From CBFDBF01 sp050287965 (GTDB lineage Bacteria > Pseudomonadota > Gammaproteobacteria > Chromatiales > Chromatiaceae), in assembly GCA_050287965.1 (NCBI GenBank), contig JBNKCX010000041.1, positions 282,361 to 346,360 on the forward strand: a stretch of 64,000 nt of DNA. The letters are read 5' to 3'. Shown here in pieces: positions 25,593 through 35,012 of the stretch. The notes below the pieces were generated by a model. The model was not told the origin of the DNA, ran no database searches, and saw nothing but the letters and a program-made list of their open reading frames with translations. How positions within the stretch are numbered: position 1 is the first letter of the stretch; each line of letters starts with the position of its first letter. The position numbers and the translations under genes were made by a program.

Positions 25593-26891
25593 ATGTACGA
25601 AGAATTTTACGGATTAGACAGAGAGCCGTTTCGACTCACCCCCGACACCGGTTTCTGCTTTCAACATCAGAGTTATAAAAAGGCCAAGGCCTACATGCAG
25701 TACGCGCTGCATCGCGGCGAAGGCTTCGTCATGATTACCGGAAATCCCGGTACCGGAAAAACGACCCTGATCAGTGACTTGACGTCAAGTCTGCCCGAGG
25801 AAAACGTTATCTGTGCCAATATCGTCAGCACTCAGCTCCAGGCCGACGATCTATTGCGTATGGTGGTGTTGAATTTCGGTCTGGAGATCCACACCGAACA
25901 TAAATCATCACTACTGCATGGGCTGGAGCGGCACCTGAGACAGCTGCATATCCAGGGAGCACGTCCATTGCTGATCATTGACGAAGCTCAGGATGTTCCC
26001 CGCAACGCCCTTGAGGAGCTTCGACTGCTTACCAACCTGCAGGATAATAACAAACCGCTGCTGCAGATCTTTCTCGTCGGGCAGGAAGGATTACGTAAAG
26101 TGGTGCTGCTGCCGCAGCTGGAGCAGTTGCATCAGCGCATTATCGCGGCCTGTCACCTGCAGCCTCTCAGCCAATCAACCACGGAAGAGTATGTTCAATA
26201 CCGGCTTCAGGAGGCGGGTTGGCGCGATGATCCCAGTCTGGCGCCGGAGATTTATCCGTTGATTTATAAATTCAGCCTCGGGATTCCGCGCTGGATAAAT
26301 CTGATTTGTAGCCGCCTGCTGCTACATGGAATGGTTGAAGAACTTCATGAAATCAGTATCGATGACGCCCTTTCCGTGCTTGACGGACTAATCCACGAGC
26401 AGCTGCTGCCGGCAGAGCTTGGTACCGAACTGAATCTACTGAGGACGGAACCGGAGGTCCTGAAAAAACGCCAGGCAATGGCCACCAAACACACAGCGGC
26501 GGGATCGGGCGAGCGTCCTGCCGCCGCCGCTCAGGCGGGCGCACAAAAAGCACCGGTAAAAGTTGTAAGATCGGCACCCATCAGCAGTAACAAGGGCACC
26601 ACCGCGAAGAAGCCCGTACCTACTGCTCCACAGGATCCCGATGAAACGGCAAAACAGCTGTATAACCAACTCTCCCCCCTTCTCTTCGGAAAACCCAAGG
26701 ATGAACGGATGAAAATATTCCTGGAATTTCTGAACGGCCGGTCGATCGATGGAGTGATACTGGACATACCAAAGAATATCGCCACCATAGGAACCGCCGG
26801 CTTTATGGTCTGGTTGGGATCGGCGAACAATCCCCTAAACAACGAAATACGTGAGATCCTCTGGTCCCTGTTCGATCTTATCGATCGATAA
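25593..26891 (+). CDS. XrtA/PEP-CTERM system-associated AAA ATPase
   Basis: A 432-aa ExeA/GspA-like ATPase. It begins YEEFYGLDREPFRLTPDTGFCF, the typical opening of these proteins, with Walker A GNPGTGKTT (50-58) and Walker B LLIIDEAQ (126-133). It corresponds to the ATPase repeatedly found with exosortase-A clusters (TIGR03015). After ~275 residues of AAA domain there is a Pro/Ala/Lys-rich linker and a separate C-terminal helical domain ending in the DLIDR tail. It overlaps nothing, but the GAF gene starts 11 bases later. Its role in polysaccharide or substrate export is inferred. Confidence 0.85.
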   Translation: MYEEFYGLDREPFRLTPDTGFCFQHQSYKKAKAYMQYALHRGEGFVMITGNPGTGKTTLISDLTSSLPEENVICANIVSTQLQADDLLRMVVLNFGLEIHTEHKSSLLHGLERHLRQLHIQGARPLLIIDEAQDVPRNALEELRLLTNLQDNNKPLLQIFLVGQEGLRKVVLLPQLEQLHQRIIAACHLQPLSQSTTEEYVQYRLQEAGWRDDPSLAPEIYPLIYKFSLGIPRWINLICSRLLLHGMVEELHEISIDDALSVLDGLIHEQLLPAELGTELNLLRTEPEVLKKRQAMATKHTAAGSGERPAAAAQAGAQKAPVKVVRSAPISSNKGTTAKKPVPTAPQDPDETAKQLYNQLSPLLFGKPKDERMKIFLEFLNGRSIDGVILDIPKNIATIGTAGFMVWLGSANNPLNNEIREILWSLFDLIDR

Positions 26892-26902
26892 CGGATGGAA
26901 GA

Positions 26903-27670
26903 ATGCCGGACTTGACCGATAGCACCAATGACCCGGCTCTCGATGTCATCGGACTATCCGGCTTTCTTGAGCTACAGGACGATTTCGACAGCTGTCTGCA
27001 TGACCTTGCTGTAATGGTCGCCGGAACACTACGGACCAGCAACTGCTCCATCATGTTGCTGAAAGAGGATCCTCAAAATGGAGAATCCCATCTGCGGGTT
27101 TCCGCCCACTACGGCGACCTGCCGGAGATTGCGTATAAAACAGCTCCGCCAGTTGTTCAGGGCATAGCCGGAAAAGTCGCTTCGGCGGCAAAGCCGCTGC
27201 TGGTCCAGGATATATACAACAGCGAATTTGCCGAACTTGCCAGCCGTACCTCACGGACCGAAGGAGGATTCATTTCCGCTCCTCTGCTCGTTGATAATCA
27301 AGTAATAGGTGTAATCAACGTAAATGCACCCAAAGACGGGCGCATTTTTGCAACGCACGATCTTGATCTCCTGACCGTGCTGAGCCTCTATATAGGAAAA
27401 ACAATTCAGGCGGTTCAATTAAAAAAGCTCCTGAAATCAAAGTTCGCCATTGCCGCGCTGGCAAAAGAAGAAAGTGTACGGCAAGCCGGAGCCGGCAGCT
27501 TTACACAGAACCCGGAAAAGGTTGCAAAGATACTCGCCAGGAGTTTTTTCGACGACATGAAACAGGCGGGAATGGGCCCGGATCACATTCTTAAGGCAGC
27601 GACGGAAATAATCGACCAACTGCATGAGACACTAAAGAAACATAAAGAGAGACAAGCGAGAAGTAAGTAG
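26903..27670 (+). CDS. GAF-domain sensor protein
   Basis: A 255-aa cytosolic protein. A GAF domain spans about residues 30-175, with IMLLKED, GIAGKVASAAKPLLVQDI and SAPLLVDNQVIGVINVNAP. The C-terminal helical part has no recognisable output domain. It is encoded 11 bases after the AAA ATPase and upstream of the PrsK histidine kinase. The ligand is unknown. Its 3' end, including the stop, runs into degenerate heptamer repeats. Confidence 0.85.
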   Translation: MPDLTDSTNDPALDVIGLSGFLELQDDFDSCLHDLAVMVAGTLRTSNCSIMLLKEDPQNGESHLRVSAHYGDLPEIAYKTAPPVVQGIAGKVASAAKPLLVQDIYNSEFAELASRTSRTEGGFISAPLLVDNQVIGVINVNAPKDGRIFATHDLDLLTVLSLYIGKTIQAVQLKKLLKSKFAIAALAKEESVRQAGAGSFTQNPEKVAKILARSFFDDMKQAGMGPDHILKAATEIIDQLHETLKKHKERQARSK

Positions 27671-27856
27671 TTGGAAGTTTGGAGTGGGTTGAAATTGGGA
27701 GCAAGGTGTAGCACTCGGAAAACATGATATTTATTATTTCGATCCGCGGCTGGCCGAAAACTATAAACTTCTTACACCTACCAACTTCCGACCTCATACT
27801 TCTAACTTCATACTTCTAACTTCATACTTAAAACTTCATACTTAAAACTAACAATC
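27660..27856. repeat. Intergenic repeat patch: degenerate heptamers plus four 14-bp units
   Basis: At 27660-27687 four degenerate heptamers (GAAGTAA, GTAGTTG, GAAGTTT, GGAGTGG) overlap the GAF gene's stop. At 27795-27850 four 14-bp units follow each other: CATACTTCTAACTT twice, CATACTTAAAACTT, then CATACTTAAAACTA. The last ends 6 bases before the prsK ATG. The reverse complement of the unit contains GAAGT and AAGTTAG, the same family as at 1728 and 11151. Confidence 0.8.
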
Positions 27857-29938
27857 ATGACCGTCGGCTTTTTCAGCTATCTGTTTGCTTTTCTTGCGTT
27901 TACCGTGCTGGCGATATTGCTGTTCGCCTCCTGGCGAAAACAGTCCTTCGGGACCCTGGCAATCCTGGCTACGGTCTGTACCGCGTTCTGGGCCGGTGTT
28001 TCGGCGGGGTTTGTCGAGTTCGGCATCCCCGGAAGCCAGTTGGTACAACTCTCGGAACTTGCACGCAACGCCACCTGGCTGCTTCTGCTGATTAGAATCA
28101 TCGACTCCGGTGACCAACAGAAGGACTCCGACCAACCCCGCTCGAACAAGCTTTCTTTTTATCTCATCGGCTTGCTCCTTGCCTTTACGATCACCGTTCT
28201 CATCCCCCTGCTTTCCGATTTCCTGCCGATTTCAACTCAGCTTGCCCGTGACGCGGCGCTTGTAACCTGGGTGGCTTTTGCGATAGTCGGCCTATTGCTT
28301 ATTGAGCAGCTGTATCGGAGCACCAATTACGATCAACGCTGGGCGATCAAGCATCTCTGTCTTGGATTGGGGACCCTGTTCACCTACGACTTCTTTCTAT
28401 TCTCCGACACCCTGCTTTTCAAGCAGATGAATCCCCATCTTTGGAATGCCAGAGGTGTAGTCAATGGACTGGCCGCTCCTTTGATAGCCATCTCCATCGC
28501 GAGAAATCCTCGCTGGGAACTCAGTATTCATGTTTCGCGCCAGGTGGTATTCCATTCCGTAACCCTGATCGGCGCGGGTATCTATCTGTTGATAATGGCG
28601 ACGGTCGGCTATTTCATTCGCCTTTATGGTGGAAGTTGGGGAGTGGTACTTCAGGTCGCATTTCTTTGCGGCGCCGGTTTACTCCTCTTCGTCCTGCTTT
28701 TCTCGGCCAAGATCAGAGCCCGAGTAAGGGTCCTACTAAGTAAACACTTTTTCAGTTTTAAACACGATTATCGGGAAGAGTGGTTGCGGTTCACCCGGAC
28801 TCTATCTGAAAGCGGGGAGGATGTTACGGAACGGGTAATACGTGCCATCTCAACCCTGGTGAACAGTCCCGGGGGCTGCCTTTGGATAAAAAGAGAGGAT
28901 GCCCGCTACGAGTGGCTGGCGAGCTGGAACATGAGGGAACCCGAACAATTTGTGTATTCCATGCCGGATTCGTTTTTGGACTTTCTGGAAAGACAGCAAT
29001 GGATAATCGACATCCGCGAATATTCCGAGGAAAGCGATAGCTACGAGGGACTGGACCTGCCATCCTGGATCAAATCCGTTCCAGGCGCCTGGTTGCTGAT
29101 ACCCCTGCTCTTCAAAGGGAGCAATATAGGTTTCGTCATTCTGGCGGAGTCGGGAATTCAGAAGGCGATAAACTGGGAGGACAGAGATCTATTGAAAACC
29201 GCGGGCCAGCAGGCCGCAAGCCTGCTCGCCCAGCACCAGGCGGATCAGGCGCTCCTTCAAGCCCGCCAGTTTGAGGCATTCAACCGTCTTTCCGCCTACA
29301 TCGTTCACGACCTAAAAAATATTCTGGCCCAACAGTCCCTTATTCTCTCGAACGCGGAAAAGCATAAACATAAACCTGAATTCGTTGACGATGTCATCCG
29401 CACCGTTCAAAACTCGGTTGATCGAATGACCCGCCTGATGGAACAGATGCGCAGCGGTATCCGCGGAGCCAACCCCGTCCAGGTTGATCTGGCCGAGTTG
29501 CTTGCAGACGTGATTGCTCACCACTCCCATCAGCAACCTGTACCCAATCATGATCTGGAACCTTCGGAATTTACTGTTCTAGCCGACAAAGAACAGTTGG
29601 CCACGGTGTTTGGACATATAATCCAGAATGCCCAGGAAGCAACCGGGAAAAACGGACAGGTGTGGGTCAGATTAGCTTATAATCTCCATCGGGCCGTCGT
29701 CGAAGTCGAGGACAACGGCCTGGGGATGGACAGTGAATTTATCCGCAATCGCCTGTTCCGCCCGTTTGATTCCACCAAGGGGTTAACCGGCATGGGGGTG
29801 GGTGTTTTCGAGAGCAGGGAGCTTATCCGGGCACTGGGGGGAGAGATTTACGTCAGCAGCACACCGGGCGAGGGCTCCCTGTTCCGCGTGGTCCTGCCCT
29901 GCGAGAAAATTCCGGACATAGCATCCGATAATAAATAA
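27857..29938 (+). CDS. prsK: XrtA/PEP-CTERM system histidine kinase PrsK
   Basis: A 693-aa membrane histidine kinase. The N-terminal ~290 residues hold about nine hydrophobic helices. A GAF-like domain follows (to ~residue 460). The phosphoacceptor H-box is IVHDLKN near residue 484, and the HATPase is last (NAQEATG, DNGLGMD, GMGVGVFESRELI). This domain order, and the prsR gene just downstream, match PrsK (TIGR02916) of exosortase-A systems. In this system the PrsK/PrsR pair with sigma54 has been linked to PEP-CTERM gene expression. The ATG is preceded by the 14-bp repeat patch rather than an obvious Shine-Dalgarno. Confidence 0.92.
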   Translation: MTVGFFSYLFAFLAFTVLAILLFASWRKQSFGTLAILATVCTAFWAGVSAGFVEFGIPGSQLVQLSELARNATWLLLLIRIIDSGDQQKDSDQPRSNKLSFYLIGLLLAFTITVLIPLLSDFLPISTQLARDAALVTWVAFAIVGLLLIEQLYRSTNYDQRWAIKHLCLGLGTLFTYDFFLFSDTLLFKQMNPHLWNARGVVNGLAAPLIAISIARNPRWELSIHVSRQVVFHSVTLIGAGIYLLIMATVGYFIRLYGGSWGVVLQVAFLCGAGLLLFVLLFSAKIRARVRVLLSKHFFSFKHDYREEWLRFTRTLSESGEDVTERVIRAISTLVNSPGGCLWIKREDARYEWLASWNMREPEQFVYSMPDSFLDFLERQQWIIDIREYSEESDSYEGLDLPSWIKSVPGAWLLIPLLFKGSNIGFVILAESGIQKAINWEDRDLLKTAGQQAASLLAQHQADQALLQARQFEAFNRLSAYIVHDLKNILAQQSLILSNAEKHKHKPEFVDDVIRTVQNSVDRMTRLMEQMRSGIRGANPVQVDLAELLADVIAHHSHQQPVPNHDLEPSEFTVLADKEQLATVFGHIIQNAQEATGKNGQVWVRLAYNLHRAVVEVEDNGLGMDSEFIRNRLFRPFDSTKGLTGMGVGVFESRELIRALGGEIYVSSTPGEGSLFRVVLPCEKIPDIASDNK

Positions 29939-30112
29939 TATTAATAAAAACAGAGGAATAGAGTACATAGAGGTAATCTGTGCGGCCTGCCGTCCAGTTC
30001 GGTTGATGCGGAATCAGTACGTGGAAACATTGACCAGTGATGCAGGCGGAAATGATGTGAACCGGGTATTCTCTTTCTCCGAGATAATCATAACTATGTT
30101 AAAGGAAAAGCG

Positions 30113-31468
30113 GTGAAGGGCTCTGATAAGCAATTACTGGTCGTAGAAGACGACATCGGACTTCAAAGTCAGCTCCGTTGGTGTTTTGACGACCATGATG
30201 TCGCTATAGCGGGTGACCGTTCCGAGGGGATTACTCTCCTACGGCGCTATCAACCTGCCGTGGTATTGCTGGATCTCGGACTTCCTCCCGATCCGGGGGG
30301 GGCCACCGAAGGGATCGCCACATTGGAAGAGATCCTTGCCATCGCTCCGGAAACCAAAGTAATCGTGGTTACAGGTAATAACACCCACGACAACGCCGTG
30401 CAGTGCATCGGCCTTGGCGCCTATGATTTCTACCCGAAACCCATCGATCCGGAAACTCTGAAACTGGTCGTCGAACGGGCCTACAGGGTTCACGAGCTGG
30501 AGCTGGAGAACAGAAGACTACTGCAAACCAGTCAGAAAACCCCGCTGAGTGGAATCATCGCCACCAGTCCGCAGATGCTTTCCGCCTGCCGTATGATTGA
30601 AAAAGTGGCGCCTTCCGACATCACCACCCTGCTGCTTGGGGAAAGCGGCACCGGCAAGGAGTTGTTTGCACGTGCGCTGCATGAACTGAGTCCCCGCGCC
30701 AGCCAGAAACTGGTATCAATCAACTGCGCCGCAATACCGGCAAACCTCCTGGAGAGCGAGTTGTTCGGTTATGAAAAAGGCGCGTTCACCGGGGCGATAA
30801 AACAGACCCGCGGAAAGATTGAATATGCGGATGGCGGCACCCTTTTTCTCGACGAAGTCGGTGACCTGCCCATGGAGCTGCAACCCAAGCTTCTGCGGTT
30901 CCTCCAGGAACGGGTGTTCGAGCGGATAGGCGGTCGTCAGGAGATCTCGGTGGATATCCGCATCGTCTGCGCAACCCATCAGGATCTGAAGACACTGATT
31001 CAAGAAAGCCGGTTCCGTGAGGATCTTTACTACCGAATCAGTGAGCTTGCTATCCAGATCCCCCCTCTGCGCGAACGCGAAGGAGATATTCTGCTACTGG
31101 CGCGCACATTTGTTGATCGTTTCAATAACGAGCTTGGACGCTCCATTAACGGTTTCACCAAAAATGCCGTGGCAGCCATGGAAAACCACAACTGGCCCGG
31201 AAACGTTCGTGAAATTGAGAGCCGCATTAAGAGGGCGGTAATACTGGCGGACGGGAATCAGATCACCCCCGAGGATCTGGAGTTGTCGGAGTCGATGGAT
31301 GAACCGTTGCCGTTTAATCTGAAACAGGTACGGGACGAGGCGGAAAAACAGGCCATTGTCCGGGCATTGAATCACGTCGGTGAAAACGTATCGCAGGCCG
31401 CCAAACTGCTCGGGGTAACCCGTCCGACGCTTTACAATATGATGGAAAAGTACGGACTGAATAAATAG
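30113..31468 (+). CDS. prsR: PEP-CTERM-box response regulator PrsR (sigma54 activator)
   Basis: A 451-aa NtrC-type enhancer-binding protein. The receiver domain has ED12-D13 and the phosphoacceptor D54 in VVLLDLGLP. The AAA+ domain has GESGTGKE (176-183) and the sigma54-contacting GAFTGA loop (223-228). A Fis-type helix-turn-helix at the end reads NVSQAAKLLGVTRPTLYNMMEKY. It starts at GTG 30113 with AAAGGA about 7 bases ahead. It matches PrsR (TIGR02915) and follows prsK, its presumed kinase. Likely targets are the sigma54-type promoters described at 45089 and 33367. Confidence 0.92.
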   Translation: MKGSDKQLLVVEDDIGLQSQLRWCFDDHDVAIAGDRSEGITLLRRYQPAVVLLDLGLPPDPGGATEGIATLEEILAIAPETKVIVVTGNNTHDNAVQCIGLGAYDFYPKPIDPETLKLVVERAYRVHELELENRRLLQTSQKTPLSGIIATSPQMLSACRMIEKVAPSDITTLLLGESGTGKELFARALHELSPRASQKLVSINCAAIPANLLESELFGYEKGAFTGAIKQTRGKIEYADGGTLFLDEVGDLPMELQPKLLRFLQERVFERIGGRQEISVDIRIVCATHQDLKTLIQESRFREDLYYRISELAIQIPPLREREGDILLLARTFVDRFNNELGRSINGFTKNAVAAMENHNWPGNVREIESRIKRAVILADGNQITPEDLELSESMDEPLPFNLKQVRDEAEKQAIVRALNHVGENVSQAAKLLGVTRPTLYNMMEKYGLNK

Positions 31469-31712
31469 ACGGAAGAAACCCTCAAACATCCTCTCCAACT
31501 CCCCCTGGAAGTGGAGCCGCCCTCTAGCTTTCTCTCATTCTTTCCCTGACTATGTGGGGAAGACACCCCGCAACCCGTTAACGGCGCTACCCGCTCTATA
31601 TGCTGCCTGGGAACAGAGCGCCCTCGGGAGAGGGCACCTACGGAATCCCGACTTGCACCGGGATAACAAAAAGCTGAGAAACGGGAGGCTGCGGCAGCCC
31701 AGGCGTGTTTCT

Positions 31713-33224
31713 TTACCTGGCGCCTTTCCCGAAGAGCACCACCTCTGCTGTCTGCAACAAGATAAAGAGATCCAGCAGGAAGGTGTGATTCTTCACATAG
31801 TAAAGATCGTATTGAAGTTTCTCCACGGAATCCTCTGCGGAGGAACCGTAGGGATAGCAGGATTGGGCCCAACCTGTCAGACCGGGTTTTACCCGATGCC
31901 GCTCGTTGTAATAGGGAATTTCCTGGGCCAGTTCGCTGACAAACTCCGGACGTTCCGGACGCGGACCGACGAGGCTCATCTGGCCGGCGAGGACATTCAA
32001 CAACTGCGGAATCTCATCGATCCGAAACTTCCGGATAACAGCTCCCACCCTGGTTATTCTGGAATCATCCTTGGTCGCCCATCGGGCCTTTCCGTCCTTT
32101 TCCGCATCCGCAACCATGCTTCTGAACTTGATCACGTTAAAACGCTGCCCTCTGGCCCCCACACGCCTCTGCAGATAAAGGATAGGACCCTTGCCGCGGT
32201 TCTCGATCCAGATTGCCGCTACGGTGATCCCGATTACCGGGAGGAAAACGATCAGCAGCAGCAGACTGGCGATAATATCGAAAAGACGCTTTGTAAACGT
32301 ACGAAGATAATTGAATCTGAAACCGTCGGAATGGATAAACCAGCTCGGCCGCACCACATCTACCAGGATCTTTCCGGCCTCTCTCTCGAAAAAATCCAGG
32401 ATGTCCGATACCTCGATTCCGTGCATACGGCAGTCCATCAACTCTTCCGCCGGCAGCTTCTCACGACGGTCATCAAGGGCGATGACAATTTCATCAATGT
32501 CGTTTTTCAACGCATACTTGCATATCCCCTCCTCGTCCAGGGAAATGATATGCGGTGAAAGGACACACACCTGCCTGTTTGTCGAAAGTCGGACATATCC
32601 TCTTACCGTAAAGCCGCGCTGATCTGATTTCCTGCGCAGCCTCATGAATTTATTTGCTTTTTCTCCTGTACCGATCACCAGAACCTGGCGTTTCATTATC
32701 CGTCCATCGACATATTTATAAAAAACGATGCGGACTATCGCCAACCCCAGGAGAGAAACCGCGACAAACAGCGTGAGGAACCGCTCAGTAACAGGAAAAA
32801 GATCTGGGAACAACACGTTAAGTACAGCAATGGCCGCAACGCCAAGGACAAAGGCAACTCCGATCCGTAGCACTATACCGGCCAGCGTCTCTCTCTGACG
32901 GGCATGATGGAGTCCCATGGCGGCCATGCTGGAGATCAGGATAAAGGCGACGGTGGCTATACCCGGAAAGAGCGCCTCCAGGGCGGGTCGGCCTTCCACG
33001 CCGCTGTAAAGGATGGTGTTGACGAACAGGCTGGCACCGACGAATACGGCAATTTCCGCAACCGCCAATAGCAGTAAGGCGACATGGAGAAAGTGCCCGA
33101 AAAAGCGGATTTTCCCTTTTAGGAAGTTAATTCTTGGTCTATATTTGGCGGAGACGTTCGAGGGGTTTTCACCCCGCTCGATGACGCCGGCTTCAGGAGC
33201 GGCTTCTAATTTTATTTTTTCCAT
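31713..33224 (-). CDS. TIGR03013-family XrtA system sugar transferase
   Basis: A 503-aa polyisoprenyl-phosphate sugar transferase that starts an EPS repeat unit on the lipid carrier. Several N-terminal membrane helices (about 40-175) precede a CoA-binding-like domain. The C-terminal catalytic part reads TFTKRLFDIIASLLLLIV, then FNVIKFRSM, RKFRIDEIPQLLNVLAGQMSLVGPRPERPEF and YNERHRVKPGLTGWAQ, the bacterial sugar-transferase signature. This is the sugar transferase found in exosortase-A EPS clusters. A sigma54-type promoter and a long leader with a hairpin lie upstream. It converges on prsR. Confidence 0.93.
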   Translation of the reverse strand: MEKIKLEAAPEAGVIERGENPSNVSAKYRPRINFLKGKIRFFGHFLHVALLLLAVAEIAVFVGASLFVNTILYSGVEGRPALEALFPGIATVAFILISSMAAMGLHHARQRETLAGIVLRIGVAFVLGVAAIAVLNVLFPDLFPVTERFLTLFVAVSLLGLAIVRIVFYKYVDGRIMKRQVLVIGTGEKANKFMRLRRKSDQRGFTVRGYVRLSTNRQVCVLSPHIISLDEEGICKYALKNDIDEIVIALDDRREKLPAEELMDCRMHGIEVSDILDFFEREAGKILVDVVRPSWFIHSDGFRFNYLRTFTKRLFDIIASLLLLIVFLPVIGITVAAIWIENRGKGPILYLQRRVGARGQRFNVIKFRSMVADAEKDGKARWATKDDSRITRVGAVIRKFRIDEIPQLLNVLAGQMSLVGPRPERPEFVSELAQEIPYYNERHRVKPGLTGWAQSCYPYGSSAEDSVEKLQYDLYYVKNHTFLLDLFILLQTAEVVLFGKGAR

Positions 33225-33258
33225 ACTTCGAATTGTCCCTTTTTATACTTATTCTAAA

Positions 33259-33281
33259 AGCGCCAACCCCCGCGTGGCGCT
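33259..33281 (-). other. Leader hairpin of sugar-transferase mRNA
   Basis: AGCGCCA (33259-33265) pairs with TGGCGCT (33275-33281) over a 9-base loop. It would lie in the predicted ~130-base leader about 35 bases ahead of the ATG. There is no U-tract, so it is not a terminator. Confidence 0.45.
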
Positions 33282-33366
33282 GTTAGACGGTCAAATATAG
33301 CAGAGGTTTGCGATAGTCGGAAGGTTAACTTGCCAATTCCCCTGATATATCTCGGCACTATGGGTA

Positions 33367-33383
33367 TGCTTATAGCGTGCCAA
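33367..33383 (-). promoter_or_regulatory. Sigma54 promoter of TIGR03013 sugar transferase
   Basis: The minus strand reads TTGGCACGCTATAAGCA. The -24 element TTGGCACG is perfect and the GC of the -12 element has exact spacing; only the two T before GC are A, and one purine position differs (11 of 14). Transcription would start ~130 bases ahead of the gene start at 33224. Confidence 0.7.
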
Positions 33384-33490
33384 TAAATGCCCTGCTAAGG
33401 TACCGTTGCGAGGGCCGGATCCCTATCAGCAAATCCCCCAATGCTTGTAGGAAATATCTGAAAAATAAGAACAAAATCCCGGTATTCATT

Positions 33491-33546
33491 TGTCACGTTC
33501 ATGACATTTGTGTCATAGTCCGTCAGCGTTGTCAGTGTTATTGTCA
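33491..33546. promoter_or_regulatory. TGTCA/TGACA cluster, candidate enhancer
   Basis: NGTCA half-sites start at 33491, 33511, 33521, 33530 and 33542, with an inverted TGACA at 33502. ATGACA and TGTCAT form a perfect inverted repeat with a 4-base gap (33501-33516). Spacing near 10 bases places them on one DNA face. The cluster lies about 110-165 bases upstream of the minus-strand sigma54 promoter and also ahead of the plus-strand activator gene. Confidence 0.55.
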
Positions 33547-33637
33547 GGTATTTGGCATACCCATTCCGATAAACCCTGTATAATTATTTTAGTTACATTG
33601 CTTCGGCCCCCTCAGAATAATGGATGTCGACTAAAAC

Positions 33638-34981
33638 GTGGCTGAGACCTCCCTTTCTGTTCAATCTGTCATCGATACCCATCAACAGCCCTTTTTGCTG
33701 TTGGACCAGGAGTATCGCATCGTTGCGATAAACTCCGCCCTTGAACGCCAACTGTCCGTCTCCCGTGATGAAATTGTAGGGCTGAACTGTTACAGGTTTT
33801 TTACCGGTCAGGAGGAATCAAATTCCGTCGATCCCCTGTCCGGGGATCTTCTTCAGGAGATCTTTTCCTCTCTGGAGCCCCACGAGACCGTTACTTCGTT
33901 GAATCTACTGGGAAAAAGTCCCCTTCCCTGCCGTCTTAGGGGGTACCCTGTTGAGGCGTCCGATCACTCCATATATCTCGGGCTCTCCCTGGTCCCCCTG
34001 GCCCTGACCACAAACCAGCACCCCGACGTTCCGCAGATTATCGGTAAATCCAAGGTACTGCTCTCAATGATGGAACGCCTTGCCCTTGCAGCGGAATCAG
34101 ATTCCCCCGTTCTGCTCTATGGTGAGAGCGGAACAGGCAAGGAACTTGCAGCTGAATTCATACATAACCAGTCCAGCCGTAGGGATCACCCATTTATAAC
34201 GGTTGACTGTACGGTCCTCGGTGAGCACCTTTTCGAGAGCCAGTTGTTCGGTCATGAAAAGGGAGCATTTACCGGATCAACCGGTACGAAAAGGGGCTTG
34301 TTTGAGCTGGCCGACGGAGGAACGCTTTTTCTGGATGAGATCGGAGAGATACCCTTAGCCATGCAGCCGAAGCTGTTGCGCGCGCTGGAAACAAACAGTT
34401 TCAGGCGCGTCGGCGGCACCAACACCCTGCATGCGAATGTCCGCATCGTATGCGCGACCAACCGGGATCTCCTCAAGGAAATAAAGACCGGACAATTCCG
34501 GGAAGATCTCTATTTTCGTTTTGCCGTGTTTCCTGTGAAGATTCCGGCCCTCAGGGAACACATCGATGATCTACCGCTGTTGGCCGAATATTTCCTTGAT
34601 CAGGTGAATGCATCGACAGGGAGGGTTTTTCAATTGAGTTATCAGGCGCTCGATAACCTATCGGACTATGATTTTCCGGGCAATATCCGGGAACTGCGCA
34701 ATCTTATACAACTTGCCGCCGCCCTAAGTACGGATGGTGTTATTCGCCCTGAACATCTTCAGTTCAGTTCCAGCGCCATGCGGCCAGGAGCGGCAGACGA
34801 TGTTTCTCAGGTTGACTCTCCCCTGGGCGGCAGCAATCTGTCGGAAGTGGAAATGTTCGAAGCGCGCCAGATCTCAAGACTTCTGGCGCAACATAGCAAA
34901 AATCGGCGCAAGGTGGCCTCTGCCTTGGGTATCAGTGAGCGAACTCTTTACCGGAAGTTGAAAAAATACAAATTGAATTGA
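33638..34981 (+). CDS. PAS-containing sigma54 activator, Fis family
   Basis: A 447-aa enhancer-binding protein with no receiver domain. A PAS domain (about 8-120) precedes the AAA+ module with GESGTGKE (162-169), the GAFTGS loop (209-214) and DGGTLFLDEIGEIP. The Fis-type C-terminal helix-turn-helix reads KVASALGISERTLYRKLKKY. GTG at 33638 is the start; the gene is followed 31 bases later by an HDOD gene. It probably senses a small ligand or redox cue through PAS and drives sigma54 promoters. The TGTCA cluster directly upstream could be its own operator. Confidence 0.88.
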   Translation: MAETSLSVQSVIDTHQQPFLLLDQEYRIVAINSALERQLSVSRDEIVGLNCYRFFTGQEESNSVDPLSGDLLQEIFSSLEPHETVTSLNLLGKSPLPCRLRGYPVEASDHSIYLGLSLVPLALTTNQHPDVPQIIGKSKVLLSMMERLALAAESDSPVLLYGESGTGKELAAEFIHNQSSRRDHPFITVDCTVLGEHLFESQLFGHEKGAFTGSTGTKRGLFELADGGTLFLDEIGEIPLAMQPKLLRALETNSFRRVGGTNTLHANVRIVCATNRDLLKEIKTGQFREDLYFRFAVFPVKIPALREHIDDLPLLAEYFLDQVNASTGRVFQLSYQALDNLSDYDFPGNIRELRNLIQLAAALSTDGVIRPEHLQFSSSAMRPGAADDVSQVDSPLGGSNLSEVEMFEARQISRLLAQHSKNRRKVASALGISERTLYRKLKKYKLN

Positions 34982-35012
34982 TATTGGTACGAGTAAAAAG
35001 GACTTAAGGAAC

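Larger units (their letters stand above)
33225..33637. promoter_or_regulatory. 413-bp divergent control region
   Basis: Lies between the TIGR03013 sugar transferase (minus) and the PAS-sigma54 activator (plus). It holds a hairpin in the minus-strand leader (33259-33281), a sigma54 promoter (33367-33383, minus), a TGTCA/TGACA cluster (33491-33546), and a TATAAT box at 33579-33584 (plus). No gene is seen. Confidence 0.6.

Noticed and set aside
31554..32558. 334-aa plus-strand ORF
   Set aside because: It is antisense to the sugar transferase, which carries the full catalytic signature.
33552..33568. TTGGCATACCCATTCCG, plus strand, as a sigma54 promoter
   Set aside because: The -24 box is good but the essential GC of the -12 element is CC.
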